Assembly (NCBI RefSeq): GCF_017431965.1
Contig: NZ_JAFRKB010000025.1
Location: forward strand, 20,587-84,586
Length of the DNA stretch: 64,000 bases
Origin: Methanobrevibacter sp.
GTDB lineage: Archaea > Methanobacteriota > Methanobacteria > Methanobacteriales > Methanobacteriaceae
Direction of reading: 5' to 3'
Every line of letters begins with the position of its first letter. Within the stretch, counting starts at the first letter, position 1. The notes below the pieces were generated by a model. The model was not told the origin of the DNA, did not search any database, and saw only the letters and a list, made by a program, of their open reading frames with translations. Shown here piece after piece: positions 9,282 to 19,748 of this stretch. A program made the translations under genes and the position numbers.

Positions 9282-10037
9282 TTATTTTTCTTCTAATTTT
9301 TTATTCAAATTAGCTATTTCTTCTTTTAATTCCTTTAGCTCTTTTTGAGTTGCATCTAATTTTTCGTTAATCGATTTGAGTTCCTCACTACCTTCATTTA
9401 ATAATTTTTTATTGAAATATGATGCCATGGATCCTGTGACTGCACTGAATATTAACACACCACCAATAAGAAGAATTAAACTGATTACCTTTCCAATCAT
9501 TGAATTCGGCAAAACATCGCCATAGCCTACCGTTGTTAATGTAGATAAAACAAACCATAAAGAGTCAAAAAGACTATTCATGCTTGGGTCAAACAAATAC
9601 AAACCAAGAGTGAATGAAATGATAATAATTAAAAAGATACCAAAAATTTCATCCAAATAGGTATCTTTTAGAAATACGTTTATGACTTCAAATAATTGTA
9701 CAAACAAAATCAGGATTCTGATGAACTTTAAAACTTTCAGCACGGATAGTACACCTGCATATGGTAGAAATGGAAACAGCAACAAATCAAATGGCATTCC
9801 TGCAATAAATTCCGTGAAATTAGATTTGAAGAACTTTTTTTTATTTTTGGCTTTAGAGAATCTAAAGAAGAATTCAATAAGCAATACCGCACATAAGCAT
9901 GTATCAAAAATAATTAAATTATAATATGATTTAGTAGATAAAGTAATAACTAATGAACTAGTTAAAAAGATTAAGTCAAGTAATATCCATATGGATAAGG
10001 CAAATTCATAATAGTTATTCCATTTTTCATTCATCAA
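9282..10037 (-). CDS. voltage-gated-type potassium channel
   Basis: The 251-residue membrane protein has the layout of a six-helix potassium channel: hydrophobic helices from about residue 12 to 150, a charged helix region (KVLKFIRILILFVQLFEV) that may serve as a voltage sensor, the pore helix and selectivity filter LTTVGYGDVLP (about 168-178), a last helix, and a C-terminal coiled coil (ELKSINEKLDATQKELKELK) for tetramer assembly. It follows cysS on the same strand, after a hairpin terminator, with no evident link to cysteine metabolism. Confidence 0.88.
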   Translation of the reverse strand: MMNEKWNNYYEFALSIWILLDLIFLTSSLVITLSTKSYYNLIIFDTCLCAVLLIEFFFRFSKAKNKKKFFKSNFTEFIAGMPFDLLLFPFLPYAGVLSVLKVLKFIRILILFVQLFEVINVFLKDTYLDEIFGIFLIIIISFTLGLYLFDPSMNSLFDSLWFVLSTLTTVGYGDVLPNSMIGKVISLILLIGGVLIFSAVTGSMASYFNKKLLNEGSEELKSINEKLDATQKELKELKEEIANLNKKLEEK

Positions 10038-10083
10038 TTAATATTTAGAAAATTACTGATTAAATAATTATTGATAAAAATTA

Positions 10084-10114
10084 TAAAAAAATAGTGGAAG
10101 GAGAAAAATCTCCT
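10084..10114 (-). terminator. hairpin terminator after cysS
   Basis: AGGAGA-aaaa-TCTCCT at 10099-10114 overlaps the cysS stop codon and is followed on the minus strand by a T-rich run (A-run 10085-10091). Confidence 0.55.
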
Positions 10115-11462
10115 AGTCATTAATCTCATAACCTAAAGATTGTAAATCATTTCTAATCTTATCTGATAAATCATATTGCTTGTTAGCTCTTAGCTCAGAT
10201 CTCACTTCAGAAATTACATCAAGCAAATCGTCTGAAGCCGCACTGACCTCCTCAGTTTCAAAGCTAACGCCGAATATATGGCTTGCATCATCCAAAAATG
10301 CCTTGATAGCTACTTTATCTTCAACACTTAAGTTATCCAATTCATTTTTGGAATCATTGATTAATCCAAAAATAGCTGCAATAGCTTTTGGAGTGTTAAA
10401 GTCATCATCCATACTGTTAAAGAATTCGGCTGACCATTTATCCAACACATCATAATCAGAATTAAACTCTTCTGTAACCTCAACATCCAAAAGTTCATAG
10501 TATTTTCTGATTCTCTCTAAGCTTCTTTCAGATTGATGAAGTGAATCCTTTGAAAAGTCAATCGGACTTCTGTAGTGAGTAGATAACACAAAGAATCTGA
10601 AGGTTTCAGCTTCATAGTCTTTTAACAAATCACGAATAGTAATGAAGTTATTTAGTGATTTTGACATTTTTTCTCCATTTACATTTAAAAATCCTGTGTG
10701 TAACCAGAATTTAACCATTGGAGCTTTGCCTGAAACCGCTTCCATTTGTGTGATTTCCGCTTCGTGGTGAGGGAAAATCAAATCCAGGCCTCCACCATGA
10801 GCATCATATTGAGGTCCAAAGTAGTATTCAGTAATGGCAGTATCTTCAATATGCCATCCAGGTCTTCCATCACCCCATGGGGATGGCCAGGTAGGCTCAT
10901 CAACTCCAACACGTTTTTTCCAGAGTGCAAAGTCCTGTGGATTTTTCTTTGTGGTTTCGGCAATGTCTCTGTGAGACTCCAACTCTTCAATATTCCTATT
11001 GGATAACTTACCAAATTCAGGGAATTTATCTATTTCAAAGTAAACCCCGTCTTCAGTTTCATAAGCGTAACCCTTATCAATTAATCTTTGAATTTGGTCC
11101 AATATTTCATCAACGTGATCAGTTGCTCTTGCAAATAAATTGACACCATTGACATTTAATTTATTCATGTCTTCAATGTATCTTTTTTCGAACTTGCGGG
11201 CCAATTCATTAGCAGGAATTCCGCTTTCTTTTGACCTGTTAATAATCTTATCATCAATATCAGTAATGTTTTGAATATAAAATACTGCATATCCTTTATA
11301 TTCCAAATATCTTTTAATTGTATCAAAAGATATGTAAGTCCTTCCATGACCTATGTGAGCATCGTCGTAAACAGTAGGGCCACAAACAAACAAGTTAACT
11401 CTGTTTTTATTTATTGTTTCAAAAGTCTGTTTACTACGAGTTAATGTTGAATAAACATCCAT
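10113..11462 (-). CDS. cysS: cysteinyl-tRNA synthetase
   Basis: A class I synthetase charging tRNA-Cys with cysteine. The HIGH box is in FVCGPTVYDDAHIGHGRTY (near residues 26-44, with the zinc-ligand Cys), further zinc ligands are in PGWHIE and FPHHEAE, and the KMSKS loop is GEKMSKSLNNF (about 265). Length 449 is normal. ATG 11462 has a good CGGAGA ribosome-binding site. Presence of CysRS means this organism need not rely on the SepRS/SepCysS route used by some methanogens. The gene lies directly behind tRNA-Cys and the cysteine synthesis genes. Confidence 0.96.
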   Translation of the reverse strand: MDVYSTLTRSKQTFETINKNRVNLFVCGPTVYDDAHIGHGRTYISFDTIKRYLEYKGYAVFYIQNITDIDDKIINRSKESGIPANELARKFEKRYIEDMNKLNVNGVNLFARATDHVDEILDQIQRLIDKGYAYETEDGVYFEIDKFPEFGKLSNRNIEELESHRDIAETTKKNPQDFALWKKRVGVDEPTWPSPWGDGRPGWHIEDTAITEYYFGPQYDAHGGGLDLIFPHHEAEITQMEAVSGKAPMVKFWLHTGFLNVNGEKMSKSLNNFITIRDLLKDYEAETFRFFVLSTHYRSPIDFSKDSLHQSERSLERIRKYYELLDVEVTEEFNSDYDVLDKWSAEFFNSMDDDFNTPKAIAAIFGLINDSKNELDNLSVEDKVAIKAFLDDASHIFGVSFETEEVSAASDDLLDVISEVRSELRANKQYDLSDKIRNDLQSLGYEIND

Positions 11463-11504
11463 AAAAATATCTCCGCAAAAAAAATAATTTATTAATTAAA
11501 AGAA

Positions 11505-11576
11505 AGGCAAGTGAGGGACTTGAACCCCCGTATTATGGTCTGCAGCCACACACCTAAGCCACTCGGTAAACTTGCC
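11505..11576 (-). tRNA. tRNA-Cys (GCA)
   Basis: The minus strand folds as a tRNA: acceptor arms GGCAAGT/ACTTGCC (7 bp), anticodon arm TGTGG-CTGCAGA-CCATA with anticodon GCA, T arm GGGGG-TTCAAGT-CCCTC. The base after the acceptor stem is T, giving the U73 discriminator typical of tRNA-Cys. CCA is not encoded. It sits between the HTH regulator and cysS, all in the same direction. Confidence 0.95.
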
Positions 11577-11645
11577 ACTAAAATTAAAGTATAATAAAAT
11601 ATTGGTTATTAATAGTTTAAATACTTTACTATAAAATCCAATATT

Positions 11646-12026
11646 TTAGCAATTATTTGTTTCAGAACCTAAACAAGATTGGCAGTCTTCCCCAAGTTCG
11701 GACTTATCAATGTTGAGTTGTTCTAAAACATCTGCAGTTTCTACATGCCTACATATAGCACAAGTTCTTCCAATCAATTGAGCTTTTGTAGCTGTTCCAT
11801 CCGCCAACTCTTGAGCAAAATCCTTAACCATTTTTCTGACATTCTCATCAAGTTTAATACCGCTACCCCTTTTATCAGTTATATACTGAGATACAGCAGG
11901 TTGTGTGATGTCCATAAGTTCAGAAACATCTTTTTGTCTCATACCCAAATTTAAAAGTTCTTTGGCTAATTCTGACCTAATAGCCGGTATTACATACCAT
12001 ACAACTACTTCACAAGGTGGTTTCAT
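11646..12026 (-). CDS. HTH regulator with C-terminal cysteines, in cys operon
   Basis: The 126-residue protein has a helix-turn-helix of the Xre/predicted-archaeal-regulator type (GMRQKDVSELMDITQPAVSQ, about residues 27-47) and a C-terminal region with clustered cysteines: RTCAICRHVE (about 88) and EDCQSCLG (about 113), plus a terminal Cys. The four clustered cysteines could bind a metal or an iron-sulfur cluster, or sense thiols. It starts 10 nt after cysE, so cysK-cysE-regulator is probably one transcript. Inference: it controls the cysK and metY regions that share operator-like repeats, and itself through the cysK promoter. Confidence 0.8.
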   Translation of the reverse strand: MKPPCEVVVWYVIPAIRSELAKELLNLGMRQKDVSELMDITQPAVSQYITDKRGSGIKLDENVRKMVKDFAQELADGTATKAQLIGRTCAICRHVETADVLEQLNIDKSELGEDCQSCLGSETNNC

Positions 12027-12036
12027 AAAATCCCTT

Positions 12037-12744
12037 CTATTTTTTAAACAAATCCTCTAAATCTTCTTGTTCGTCCCGAATATCATCTGCTAAACAAATT
12101 TCATGTTTATCGAATAATATTCTAAAGCGTTCATCATTTTCCTTGAGGTGTTGTTCAAGAGTTCTGATTGCATCAGCAACAGGGTCTGGGAGTTTATCAT
12201 GGTCAAGGTCAACTTCTTTGTGAGGAACACCTTTACGTTTTACGATACGTCCCGGAACCCCAACACAAGTTGAATCTGGAGGAACATCCTTAAGCACAAC
12301 AGCACCAGTACCAATTTTGGAATACTCACCTATTGTAATATTTCCCATTACTTTAGCGCCTGCACCAACAATAACTCCACGTTCAAGAGTTGGATGTCTT
12401 TTGGTTTTTTCTGTACTGGTTCCTCCAAGGATAACACCTTGATATAACAATACATCATCACCAACAATTGCTGTTTCACCAACAACAACACCCATTCCAT
12501 GATCAATGAAAACTCGTTTACCAAATGTTGCACCGGGATGAATTTCAATTCCTGTAATAAATCTTGCTATATTAGAATTTATACGAGCCAATAGCTTTAA
12601 AGAATGATTCCATAGCCAATGACTGACCCTATGGAATAACAAAGCATAAAATCCTGGATAACATAGAAAAATCTCTAATGTAGATCTTGCTGCAGGATCT
12701 TTTTCTTTAATAGCTTTAATTTCATCCCTTAAATTATCGAACAT
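12037..12744 (-). CDS. cysE: serine O-acetyltransferase
   Basis: Acetylates L-serine with acetyl-CoA to give O-acetylserine, the substrate of the cysteine synthase encoded upstream. The N-terminal half is helical ([28 protein letters not shown]) and the C-terminal half is a left-handed beta-helix hexapeptide repeat with the CysE hallmarks [28 protein letters not shown] residues and [15 protein letters not shown]. The C-terminal tail (to residue 235) is charged and helical. It follows cysK after 60 nt and precedes the regulator by 10 nt. Confidence 0.95.
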   Translation of the reverse strand: MFDNLRDEIKAIKEKDPAARSTLEIFLCYPGFYALLFHRVSHWLWNHSLKLLARINSNIARFITGIEIHPGATFGKRVFIDHGMGVVVGETAIVGDDVLLYQGVILGGTSTEKTKRHPTLERGVIVGAGAKVMGNITIGEYSKIGTGAVVLKDVPPDSTCVGVPGRIVKRKGVPHKEVDLDHDKLPDPVADAIRTLEQHLKENDERFRILFDKHEICLADDIRDEQEDLEDLFKK

Positions 12745-12804
12745 TAGTAAACCTCAAAGATTGATATACTAAAATTATATAACATATGGTATATATAGTT
12801 ATTC

Positions 12805-13752
12805 TTATTCAAATAACCAATCTACAGAGAGATATCTTTCACCATTATCTGGTAAGATGGCTATTATTCTTTTACCTTTATTTTCTTCTTTTTTAGCTAA
12901 ATCTAAAGCAGCCCAAGTTGCGGCTCCAGAGGAAATACCTGAAAATATACCTTCTTTTTTAGCTAAAGCAAGTAAAGTGTTTCCAGCATCCTCATTTGCA
13001 ACCGGAATAATTTCATCAATCACATCAGCGTCATAGATGGAAGGAACAAAGCCTGCTCCAATACCTTGGATTTTGTGAGGTCCCTTTTCACCTTTGCCCA
13101 ATGTTTGTGAGTCTTTTGGCTCAACGGCAACAATTTTTACATCAGGAACTTCCTTTTTAAGAACTTTACCTATTCCGGTAATTGTTCCTCCGGTACCTAC
13201 ACCGCCAATTACAATATCAACTTTTCCTTCAGTATCTCTTAAAATTTCCTGAGCAGTAGTTTCAGCATGAATTTTTACATTAGCAGGATTGTCAAATTGA
13301 CCTAAAATAATTGAGTCAGGAGTTTCATCTTGTAATTCATTAGCTTTTGCGATTGCTCCACCCATTCCATCAGCTCCAGGAGTTAAAACAAGTTCAGCTC
13401 CAAGAACGCTTAAGAATTTTCTTCTTTCAATGGACATTGTGTCAGGCATTGTTAAAATTAATTTATAACCTTTAGCTGCCGCCGCAAATGCAAGTCCAAT
13501 ACCAGTGTTTCCACTTGTAGGTTCGATGATAGTTGAACCTGTTTTGAGTAAACCTTTTTCCTCTGCATCTTCAATCATTGCAACTGCAACACGGTCCTTG
13601 ACACTACCTGTCGGGTTGAATGATTCTATTTTTACATCAACTTCCGCTTCTAAATCTTTTGTTAAATTGTTTAGTCTTACGATTGGAGTGTTTCCAATAG
13701 CATCAGTTATGCTATCTAAAACTCCTCTTTTTAATTTTGGAATATTTGCCAT
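12805..13752 (-). CDS. cysK: cysteine synthase (O-acetylserine sulfhydrylase)
   Basis: A 315-residue PLP enzyme making cysteine from O-acetylserine and sulfide. The PLP lysine is in NPTGSVKDRVA (about residue 48), the substrate loop is PTSGNTGIGLA (about 78-88), and the phosphate loop is GGVGTGGTITG (about 183-193). The C-terminal Ser region is FSGISSGAA. It is first gene of cysK-cysE-regulator. Upstream are three overlapping inverted repeats, one shared identically with metY. Confidence 0.96.
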   Translation of the reverse strand: MANIPKLKRGVLDSITDAIGNTPIVRLNNLTKDLEAEVDVKIESFNPTGSVKDRVAVAMIEDAEEKGLLKTGSTIIEPTSGNTGIGLAFAAAAKGYKLILTMPDTMSIERRKFLSVLGAELVLTPGADGMGGAIAKANELQDETPDSIILGQFDNPANVKIHAETTAQEILRDTEGKVDIVIGGVGTGGTITGIGKVLKKEVPDVKIVAVEPKDSQTLGKGEKGPHKIQGIGAGFVPSIYDADVIDEIIPVANEDAGNTLLALAKKEGIFSGISSGAATWAALDLAKKEENKGKRIIAILPDNGERYLSVDWLFE

Positions 13753-13815
13753 AATTTATTTCTCCTATATATTAATTGTTTTTAAAGGCATATTTAAAGG
13801 GTTATCTTTAGTTAA

Positions 13816-13853
13816 TATAACATTTGTTATAATAACTATTGTTATATAACAAT
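13816..13853 (-). promoter_or_regulatory. cysK control region with palindromes shared with metY
   Basis: Within 38 bp there are TATAACA-tt-TGTTATA (13816-13831) and the perfect palindrome ATTGTTATATAACAAT (13838-13853). The 18-mer AATAACTATTGTTATATA (13831-13848) occurs reverse-complemented before metY (9141-9158). This is a likely operator array for cysteine genes. Confidence 0.62.
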
Positions 13854-13903
13854 GTTTTAGTTTATAAATGTTTTGGAAAAACTAAATTTTTAATGTGAAA
13901 AAA

Positions 13904-14533
13904 TTAAATATTTTCATCAAAATAATCACAAATTTCAGTACAGGGACAAATTTCACACTTAGGCCCTATTGGTTTGCAAATATTTTGACCAAACTGAACC
14001 ATCAAATCATTTAATTTTACCCACAAATCTTTTGGAGCTATTTTTGAAAGTTCAACTTCAGTTTCTTCAGGCTCTTTAGTATCAACCAGACCTAAACGAT
14101 TGGAAATTCTGTGAACATGAGTATCAACCGGAATTGCAGGCAGGTCAAACGCAAATACCAAAACACAATTTGCGGTTTTACGGCCAACGCCCGGAAGTTT
14201 AACGAGTTCATCCAAGGTATCCGGAACTTCCCCACCATACTCATCAATTAGAATCTGTGAAACTTCCTGAATTCTTGCAGCTTTAACATTATAAAAGCCG
14301 GCAGGTTTAATTAGTTCCTTTACATCATCAATCGGAGCATCAACAACTTCATAAATGTCTTTATATTTAGAAAATAGGTTTTCAGTAGCCTGATCAGTAT
14401 TTTCATCCCTTGTTCTTTGGGACAAAATTGTTCTAACCAGCACCCGATAAGGGTCTTGGTCTAAAAATGTTCTTATCTCAAAAGTATTATCCAGTTGATT
14501 GACAAGTTCAATCACTCTTTCTTCTTTATTCAT
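13904..14533 (-). CDS. nth: endonuclease III DNA glycosylase
   Basis: A base-excision repair glycosylase/AP lyase for oxidised pyrimidines. The helix-hairpin-helix [13 protein letters not shown] holds the catalytic Lys (about residue 120) and [14 protein letters not shown] the catalytic Asp (about 138). The C-terminus has the 4Fe-4S ligands in [17 protein letters not shown]. Length 209 is typical. Its start overlaps the aroA stop by one base, so it is translationally coupled to aroA. Confidence 0.94.
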   Translation of the reverse strand: MNKEERVIELVNQLDNTFEIRTFLDQDPYRVLVRTILSQRTRDENTDQATENLFSKYKDIYEVVDAPIDDVKELIKPAGFYNVKAARIQEVSQILIDEYGGEVPDTLDELVKLPGVGRKTANCVLVFAFDLPAIPVDTHVHRISNRLGLVDTKEPEETEVELSKIAPKDLWVKLNDLMVQFGQNICKPIGPKCEICPCTEICDYFDENI

Positions 14534-15849
14534 TATACCAACTCCAATTCAAATCCAAGTTCTGCCATTGATTCAATGAAATTTGGAAAAGACACGTCAA
14601 ATACTTCTCCATTTGTAATTGTGATGTCATGTTTTAAACCAATTAGTGAAAATGCCATGGCCAATCGGTGATCTCCATGGGAATCTACAACACCTGATGT
14701 TACGCCGCCAGTTATGCTCATTCCATCTTCTCTTTCAACCAATTTACATCCTAACTTTTCGAGTTCTCTGCAAGTAGTATCAATTCTATCGGTTTCCTTA
14801 ACTCTTGCATGAGCAACACCTGTAATGTTTGTAGTTCCTTCAGCAATCGCTGCAAGCACTGCCACGGTAATCAATAAATCCGGAGCATTAGACAAATCAA
14901 CATCAATAGCTTTAAGCTGACCATTGGAACCTATTTCGACATAATCTTCGCCACGGATAATTTTGGCACCCATTTGTTGTAGAATATCCAAAATTGCCTT
15001 ATCCCCTTGCTTAGAATTTCTGAATAGATTTTTTATTTTAGCTTTTCCACCATTGATGGCTATTAACGCAAGCAAATAAGATGCGGATGAGTAATCTCCT
15101 TCAACAGTATAATCACATGAAATATACTCCTGTTTCATAACTTTAAACTCATCAATTCTGCAGCTTTGATGTTGCTTATCACAATTATCATGCTTTAAAT
15201 AATATCCTTTTAACGTTTTAACACCAAATTTTCTCATTATATCCAATGTCATGTTGACATATGGCCTTGATTTAAATTCAGGCAATACGTACAATGTAAC
15301 ACCATGTTTAGATAATGGTGAAGATATTAAAATTGATGAAATGAATTGTGAGCTAACATTACCATAAATGTTAGTTTCACCACCAAGATAACCCGGTTTA
15401 ATCAATATTGGTGCTTTTTCATTGTCATTTAAGGATTCTGTTGTAACCCCTAAAGAATGTAATGCAGCCATCAACAATCCCATAGGCCTTGTTTTTAACG
15501 ATTCATCACCGGTTAAAATAACCTCATTATCGCTTATGGCCGAAACTGATGTCATTAACCTTAAGGTAGTTCCAGAATTGGCAAGATCAATTGGAGCATT
15601 TTGAGAATTATGCAATTTTCCTCCAGTACCAACAACCTCCAAATATTCATCAGTTTTATTTATTTGCGCTCCCAAAGCCTTACAAACCCTTATTGAAGCC
15701 AAAGTATCTTCAGAGTATAACATGTCATATAGCTTTGAAGTGCCCTTAGCTAAAGAAGCCAAAATTATTGCTCTGTGAGAATAACTTTTGGAAGGCGGCG
15801 CTTTAACAACTCCACCTATTTCTGAAATATTTTTAACCTTAAGAATCAT
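14533..15849 (-). CDS. aroA: EPSP synthase (3-phosphoshikimate 1-carboxyvinyltransferase)
   Basis: Catalyses the PEP transfer step of the shikimate pathway. Conserved motifs: [14 protein letters not shown] near the N-terminus (phosphate-binding Lys/Ser/Arg), [11 protein letters not shown] (about 88-98), [13 protein letters not shown], and [21 protein letters not shown] plus [13 protein letters not shown] near the C-terminus. Length 438 is usual. First gene of the aroA-nth pair; the upstream region is shared with a divergent acetyltransferase. Confidence 0.95.
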   Translation of the reverse strand: MILKVKNISEIGGVVKAPPSKSYSHRAIILASLAKGTSKLYDMLYSEDTLASIRVCKALGAQINKTDEYLEVVGTGGKLHNSQNAPIDLANSGTTLRLMTSVSAISDNEVILTGDESLKTRPMGLLMAALHSLGVTTESLNDNEKAPILIKPGYLGGETNIYGNVSSQFISSILISSPLSKHGVTLYVLPEFKSRPYVNMTLDIMRKFGVKTLKGYYLKHDNCDKQHQSCRIDEFKVMKQEYISCDYTVEGDYSSASYLLALIAINGGKAKIKNLFRNSKQGDKAILDILQQMGAKIIRGEDYVEIGSNGQLKAIDVDLSNAPDLLITVAVLAAIAEGTTNITGVAHARVKETDRIDTTCRELEKLGCKLVEREDGMSITGGVTSGVVDSHGDHRLAMAFSLIGLKHDITITNGEVFDVSFPNFIESMAELGFELELV

Positions 15850-15893
15850 TTTATCACTATTATTTTTAACTAAAATTAATAATATATTTAACT

Positions 15894-16457
15894 ATGAAAG
15901 AAATTGAAAAGATGAAGGCCGGACTTGAATACTGCTACGATGATGAAGAAATATCCTTAATGAAATTAAAGGCAATCGAAAATGCCAATATATTCAATTC
16001 ACTTGATGAAGACGATTTAGAAAAACAACATGAAGTTTTAACCGATATATTGGGTTCTGTGGGTGAAAAGGTTTGGATTGCCAAACGGTTCTGTTTTGAT
16101 AACGGTAAAAACATTTTCATTGGGAATAATTTTACTGGAAACTTTAATTTAACTATTCTGGATATTAAAGAAGTCTATATTGGGGACAATGTAATGATTG
16201 GCCCAAATACTTTAATAACAACCGTTGGCCATCCTTTAAGCCCAAAAGGACGTCGCGACCATTTAGCTCAAGCAAGCGAAATACACATTGGCGATGATGT
16301 CTGGTTAGGGGGAAATGTGACAGTTCTTCCTGGAGTTACAATTGGAAATAATGTTGTAATCGGTGCAGGGGCAGTTGTAAACAAGGATATCCCGGATAAT
16401 TCTCTTGCAGTCGGAGTTCCAGCAAAAGTAATTAAAGAAATAGAAAATGATATTTAA
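15894..16457 (+). CDS. maltose O-acetyltransferase-like hexapeptide acyltransferase
   Basis: The 187-residue protein has an N-terminal helical maltose-acetyltransferase domain (KEIEKMKAGLEYCYDDEE) and a left-handed beta-helix with hexapeptide repeats (IGNNFTGNFN, IGDNVMIGPNT, IGDDVWLGGNVTVLPGVTIG, VVIGAGAVVNKDIPDNSLAVGVPAK). The catalytic His is in VGHPLSPKGRRDHL. It transfers acetyl groups to a sugar or similar acceptor; the real substrate is unknown. Divergent from aroA, convergent with valS. A related but separate protein is encoded at 58503. Confidence 0.88.
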   Translation: MKEIEKMKAGLEYCYDDEEISLMKLKAIENANIFNSLDEDDLEKQHEVLTDILGSVGEKVWIAKRFCFDNGKNIFIGNNFTGNFNLTILDIKEVYIGDNVMIGPNTLITTVGHPLSPKGRRDHLAQASEIHIGDDVWLGGNVTVLPGVTIGNNVVIGAGAVVNKDIPDNSLAVGVPAKVIKEIENDI

Positions 16458-16464
16458 TAATTTA

Positions 16465-16505
16465 TAAAAAAAAGAAATTTAGAGAAGTAATTATCTAATT
16501 ACTTC
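16465..16505. terminator. hairpin between acetyltransferase and valS ends
   Basis: GAAGTAATT-atct-AATTACTTC (16484-16505) is a 9-bp stem. On the minus strand it is followed by T-rich sequence (A-run 16466-16473), so it should end valS transcription; it covers the valS stop codon. Confidence 0.6.
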
Positions 16506-19205
16506 CACAATCATGTCTAAGTTTTCAGATTGTAGGATATCCACTTTTTTACCGGATGCTCCGACAATCTCTTTTTTGATGTTCAACATGTCTTCAGGAA
16601 CTACAATTTCACCAATTGTCAATTCATGGTTTTCTTCTAAAACCGCACCGATTTCATCAATATCAGTTGATTTTAGATAACCGATGATTTTGCCTGCATC
16701 CCCTTTGAACTTAGGTCCGATTTGAGACATGTCCGGTTCAACTTCGATGATTTTCTCATGAACTTCAGGTTTTCCGGAACTGATTGCCAAATCATTGATT
16801 TTTAATGTTCCTTTAATGTCATCGTCAAAATCATTGAATACTTCAACAAGAGAATCATCAGAAGTGTACACATTCACTTCAGCAAGCTCCGCATTTAATG
16901 GGATTTTGGAGGCGGACTTGAATCTTCTGACCTCATCAATCAGCTCGACGGTAGTTTCACCCTTGTTTTCCATCTCTTCACTTATCAATTCATCATAAAC
17001 TTCAGGCCATAAGGTGTTGTGAATTGATTCATCACCAAAGTATTGGTAAACCTCTTCTGTAAAGAATGGGGCAATTGGAGCCAATAATTTTAGTGAAGTT
17101 TCAACTACAGTTCTTAAAGTGTATTTTGCAGCTCTTCTTGACTCGTCACTTACATCAGTGTATAGCCTGTATTTTACGGCTTCAATGTATTCATCACAGA
17201 AATCATGCCAGAAGAACCTTTCAATGGATGTTATGGTTTCTGCAAAGTTATAATCTGCAAATGCTTCATCAACAGTTTTATTCAAATTATTCAATTTGGA
17301 TAAAATCCATAAATCAAGAGGTCCTAAATTATCCTTAACATCTTCATATGAAACTTCTTCATCAAAGATTTGCATGCTAATGAATCTGAATGCATTCCAG
17401 AATTTTCTGAGGAACCTGTATCCATGTTTAATATCCTTCCAGTCAAATATTACATCAGAGCCAGGAACACTGTTGGCAGCCCATGTTCTCAAGGAGTCAG
17501 CGCCGTACTGTTCAATGACCTCTTCGGGCCCTACTACGAATTCTGGCCTTGATTTACTCATTTTGTTTCCGTCTTCACCGAATACCATACCGTTGATTAC
17601 AATATCGTCGAATGGTTTTTGACCGGTTAAAGCCAAACATCTTAAAGTAGTGTAAAACGCCCATGTACGGATGATGTCATGTCCTTGCGGACGGATGTTT
17701 GATGGGAAATGGTTTACATAATCTTCATCAGGCCATCCTGCAATGGATAATGGTGAGATTGAGGAATCCATCCATGTATCCAAAACGTCTTCTTCCGGAA
17801 TAAACTCTTCACATCCGCATTCACATGCATGTTTTGGAGTGTCCACAGTTGGATCAATAGGCAAGTCTTCTGCATCAGGCAAAATAACTTTTCCACAGTC
17901 CTTACAATACCATACCGGAATTGGTGTTGCAAATATTCTTTGTCTTGAAATACACCAGTCCCATTCCATGGAATCTGCCCAGTTCACCATACGGGATTTC
18001 ATATGCTCAGGCACCCATTTCATTTCATCTGCTGCAGTTTTGGTTTTTTCTATTAAATCCCTTACAGCCACAAACCATTGTTTTTTAACAAGAATTTCAA
18101 TAGGGGTTTTGCATCTCCAGCATTGACCTACATTTTGGTCAACTTGTTCCTGCTTTAACAAGTAGCCTTCGCTATCCAAATCCTCAATTGTTTGTTTTTT
18201 ACAGCTTTGCAAGTCCATTCCTTCATATCTTCCGGCAGCACTGGTTAATGTACCTGTTTCATCGATTGCATTAATGATTTCCAGGTCATATTTTTGTACC
18301 CAGCTTACGTCAGTCTTATCCCCAAATGTACAAATCATTACTGCACCAGTACCGAATTCAGGGTCTACTTCTTCATCGGCAATAATTTTTACTTTTTGGT
18401 GAGATAAAGGCACTTCCACATATTTGCCTAAAAGGTGAGTGTACCTTTCGTCTTCCGGATGTATTACAACCGCTACACATGCAGACATTAATTCCGGACG
18501 GGTGGTTGCAATTAAAATACCTTCATCCTTAGGGTCAGCCTGTTTACCGGATTCTTGTGATGAAGCAATGTCTGCATATGAATCTTCAACTGCAGGCGGG
18601 AAATTAACATAATTTAAAAATGTGGTATTGTCTGAATATTCAACTTCTGCAAATGCAATAGCTGTCTGACAACGAGGACACCAGTTTACTGGGTGAATCC
18701 CTTGATAGATTAACCCGTCTTCATACATTTTTAAAAAGGAATATTGAGTTCTTTTCATGTATTCGGGATTCATAGTTACAAACTCACGTGTCCAATCCTG
18801 TGAATAACCCATTGCCTTCATGTCTGCTTTCATGCTTGCAATGTTTTTAGTGGTCAAATCAATACAATATTGTCTAAATTGAGCTCTTGAAACATCATTT
18901 TTATTGATGTTGTGAGTTTCTTCAACTTTTACTTCAGTTGGAAGACCATGGCAGTCCCATCCCTGAGGGAATAAAACGTCAAATCCCTTTTGTCTCCTAT
19001 ATCTTGCATTCATATCAATATAAACCCAATTCAGGACATGTCCTAAGTGAATTGCTCCTGTTGGGTATGGTGGGGGAGTGTCAATAACATATCTAGGACG
19101 AGAACCATCACCAATGTATTTGTAGATGTTTTCATCTTCCCATTTCTTCTCCCATTCTTTTTCTTTTTTGAAATCATAGTCTTTAGGAATCTCTTCGTTT
19201 GACAT
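16491..19205 (-). CDS. valS: valyl-tRNA synthetase
   Basis: The 904-residue class I synthetase charges tRNA-Val. The HIGH motif is [19 protein letters not shown] (about residues 43-60), the editing domain includes [18 protein letters not shown], zinc-ribbon-like segments are CWRCKTP and CKDCGK...CECGCE, and KMSKS occurs in [12 protein letters not shown] (about 575). ATG 19205 is preceded by TTAGGAG. Monocistronic, ended by a hairpin. Confidence 0.96.
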   Translation of the reverse strand: MSNEEIPKDYDFKKEKEWEKKWEDENIYKYIGDGSRPRYVIDTPPPYPTGAIHLGHVLNWVYIDMNARYRRQKGFDVLFPQGWDCHGLPTEVKVEETHNINKNDVSRAQFRQYCIDLTTKNIASMKADMKAMGYSQDWTREFVTMNPEYMKRTQYSFLKMYEDGLIYQGIHPVNWCPRCQTAIAFAEVEYSDNTTFLNYVNFPPAVEDSYADIASSQESGKQADPKDEGILIATTRPELMSACVAVVIHPEDERYTHLLGKYVEVPLSHQKVKIIADEEVDPEFGTGAVMICTFGDKTDVSWVQKYDLEIINAIDETGTLTSAAGRYEGMDLQSCKKQTIEDLDSEGYLLKQEQVDQNVGQCWRCKTPIEILVKKQWFVAVRDLIEKTKTAADEMKWVPEHMKSRMVNWADSMEWDWCISRQRIFATPIPVWYCKDCGKVILPDAEDLPIDPTVDTPKHACECGCEEFIPEEDVLDTWMDSSISPLSIAGWPDEDYVNHFPSNIRPQGHDIIRTWAFYTTLRCLALTGQKPFDDIVINGMVFGEDGNKMSKSRPEFVVGPEEVIEQYGADSLRTWAANSVPGSDVIFDWKDIKHGYRFLRKFWNAFRFISMQIFDEEVSYEDVKDNLGPLDLWILSKLNNLNKTVDEAFADYNFAETITSIERFFWHDFCDEYIEAVKYRLYTDVSDESRRAAKYTLRTVVETSLKLLAPIAPFFTEEVYQYFGDESIHNTLWPEVYDELISEEMENKGETTVELIDEVRRFKSASKIPLNAELAEVNVYTSDDSLVEVFNDFDDDIKGTLKINDLAISSGKPEVHEKIIEVEPDMSQIGPKFKGDAGKIIGYLKSTDIDEIGAVLEENHELTIGEIVVPEDMLNIKKEIVGASGKKVDILQSENLDMIVEVIR

Positions 19206-19368
19206 ATATTTTCTCCTAAAATAATTAAGTAAAAATAATATTATTAAATATGTATTTTATTATTTAAAAATATTAACTTAATCAAATCAAATAATAGATA
19301 ATTATATTATATACAAAAATTAATAAATAATAATATTATAAATTAAAAAAATAAAAGGACTGTTTAAA

Positions 19369-19725
19369 ATGCACTTATTATGGTTTTATGTTGCTATTGT
19401 ATTGGCTATCAGCGATGTATTGCACACAACACTTATGTGGAAAGTTTTAAATAATTTTTACGTCGTTTTAGGAGGGCTAATTCAGCAAACCACAAAAACA
19501 ACCTGGCAGACCTGGTTGGCACATGAAATAATGGAAGCCGGATTTCATCTTGTAGTCATATCAATAGTGTTCTTAAATCCAATTATCGGAATTCTAGCGG
19601 CCCTTATTCATTTTGTAATCGATATAACCCATACCGTACTCATACGAAATATGGGAGAACTAGAACATAGAGCGCTTCACTTTGTTGTTGAATCTCTATT
19701 CTTCATTATAATATTTGGATTTTAA
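19369..19725 (+). CDS. small multi-helix membrane protein
   Basis: The 118-residue protein has about three hydrophobic helices (1-18, 60-95, 105-118) and several conserved-looking His residues (LAHEIMEAGFHLVVI, FVIDITHTVLI, EHRALHFVVE). No family recognised. It starts 24 nt before pheT in the same direction, so the two are likely co-transcribed. The leading sequence is very AT-rich (19206-19368) without other features. Confidence 0.6.
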   Translation: MHLLWFYVAIVLAISDVLHTTLMWKVLNNFYVVLGGLIQQTTKTTWQTWLAHEIMEAGFHLVVISIVFLNPIIGILAALIHFVIDITHTVLIRNMGELEHRALHFVVESLFFIIIFGF

Positions 19726-19748
19726 AAATAGTTTATTGGAGTTATTAA

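Noticed and set aside
12772..12804. ATAAC...GTTAT pair between cysK and cysE as a full operator
   Set aside because: Arms are separated by 14 nt without the symmetry of the metY and cysK sites, and it lies within the operon.
17066..17932. Several long frames opposite valS
   Set aside because: They are antisense shadows of a clear synthetase gene and have no start signals or family features.
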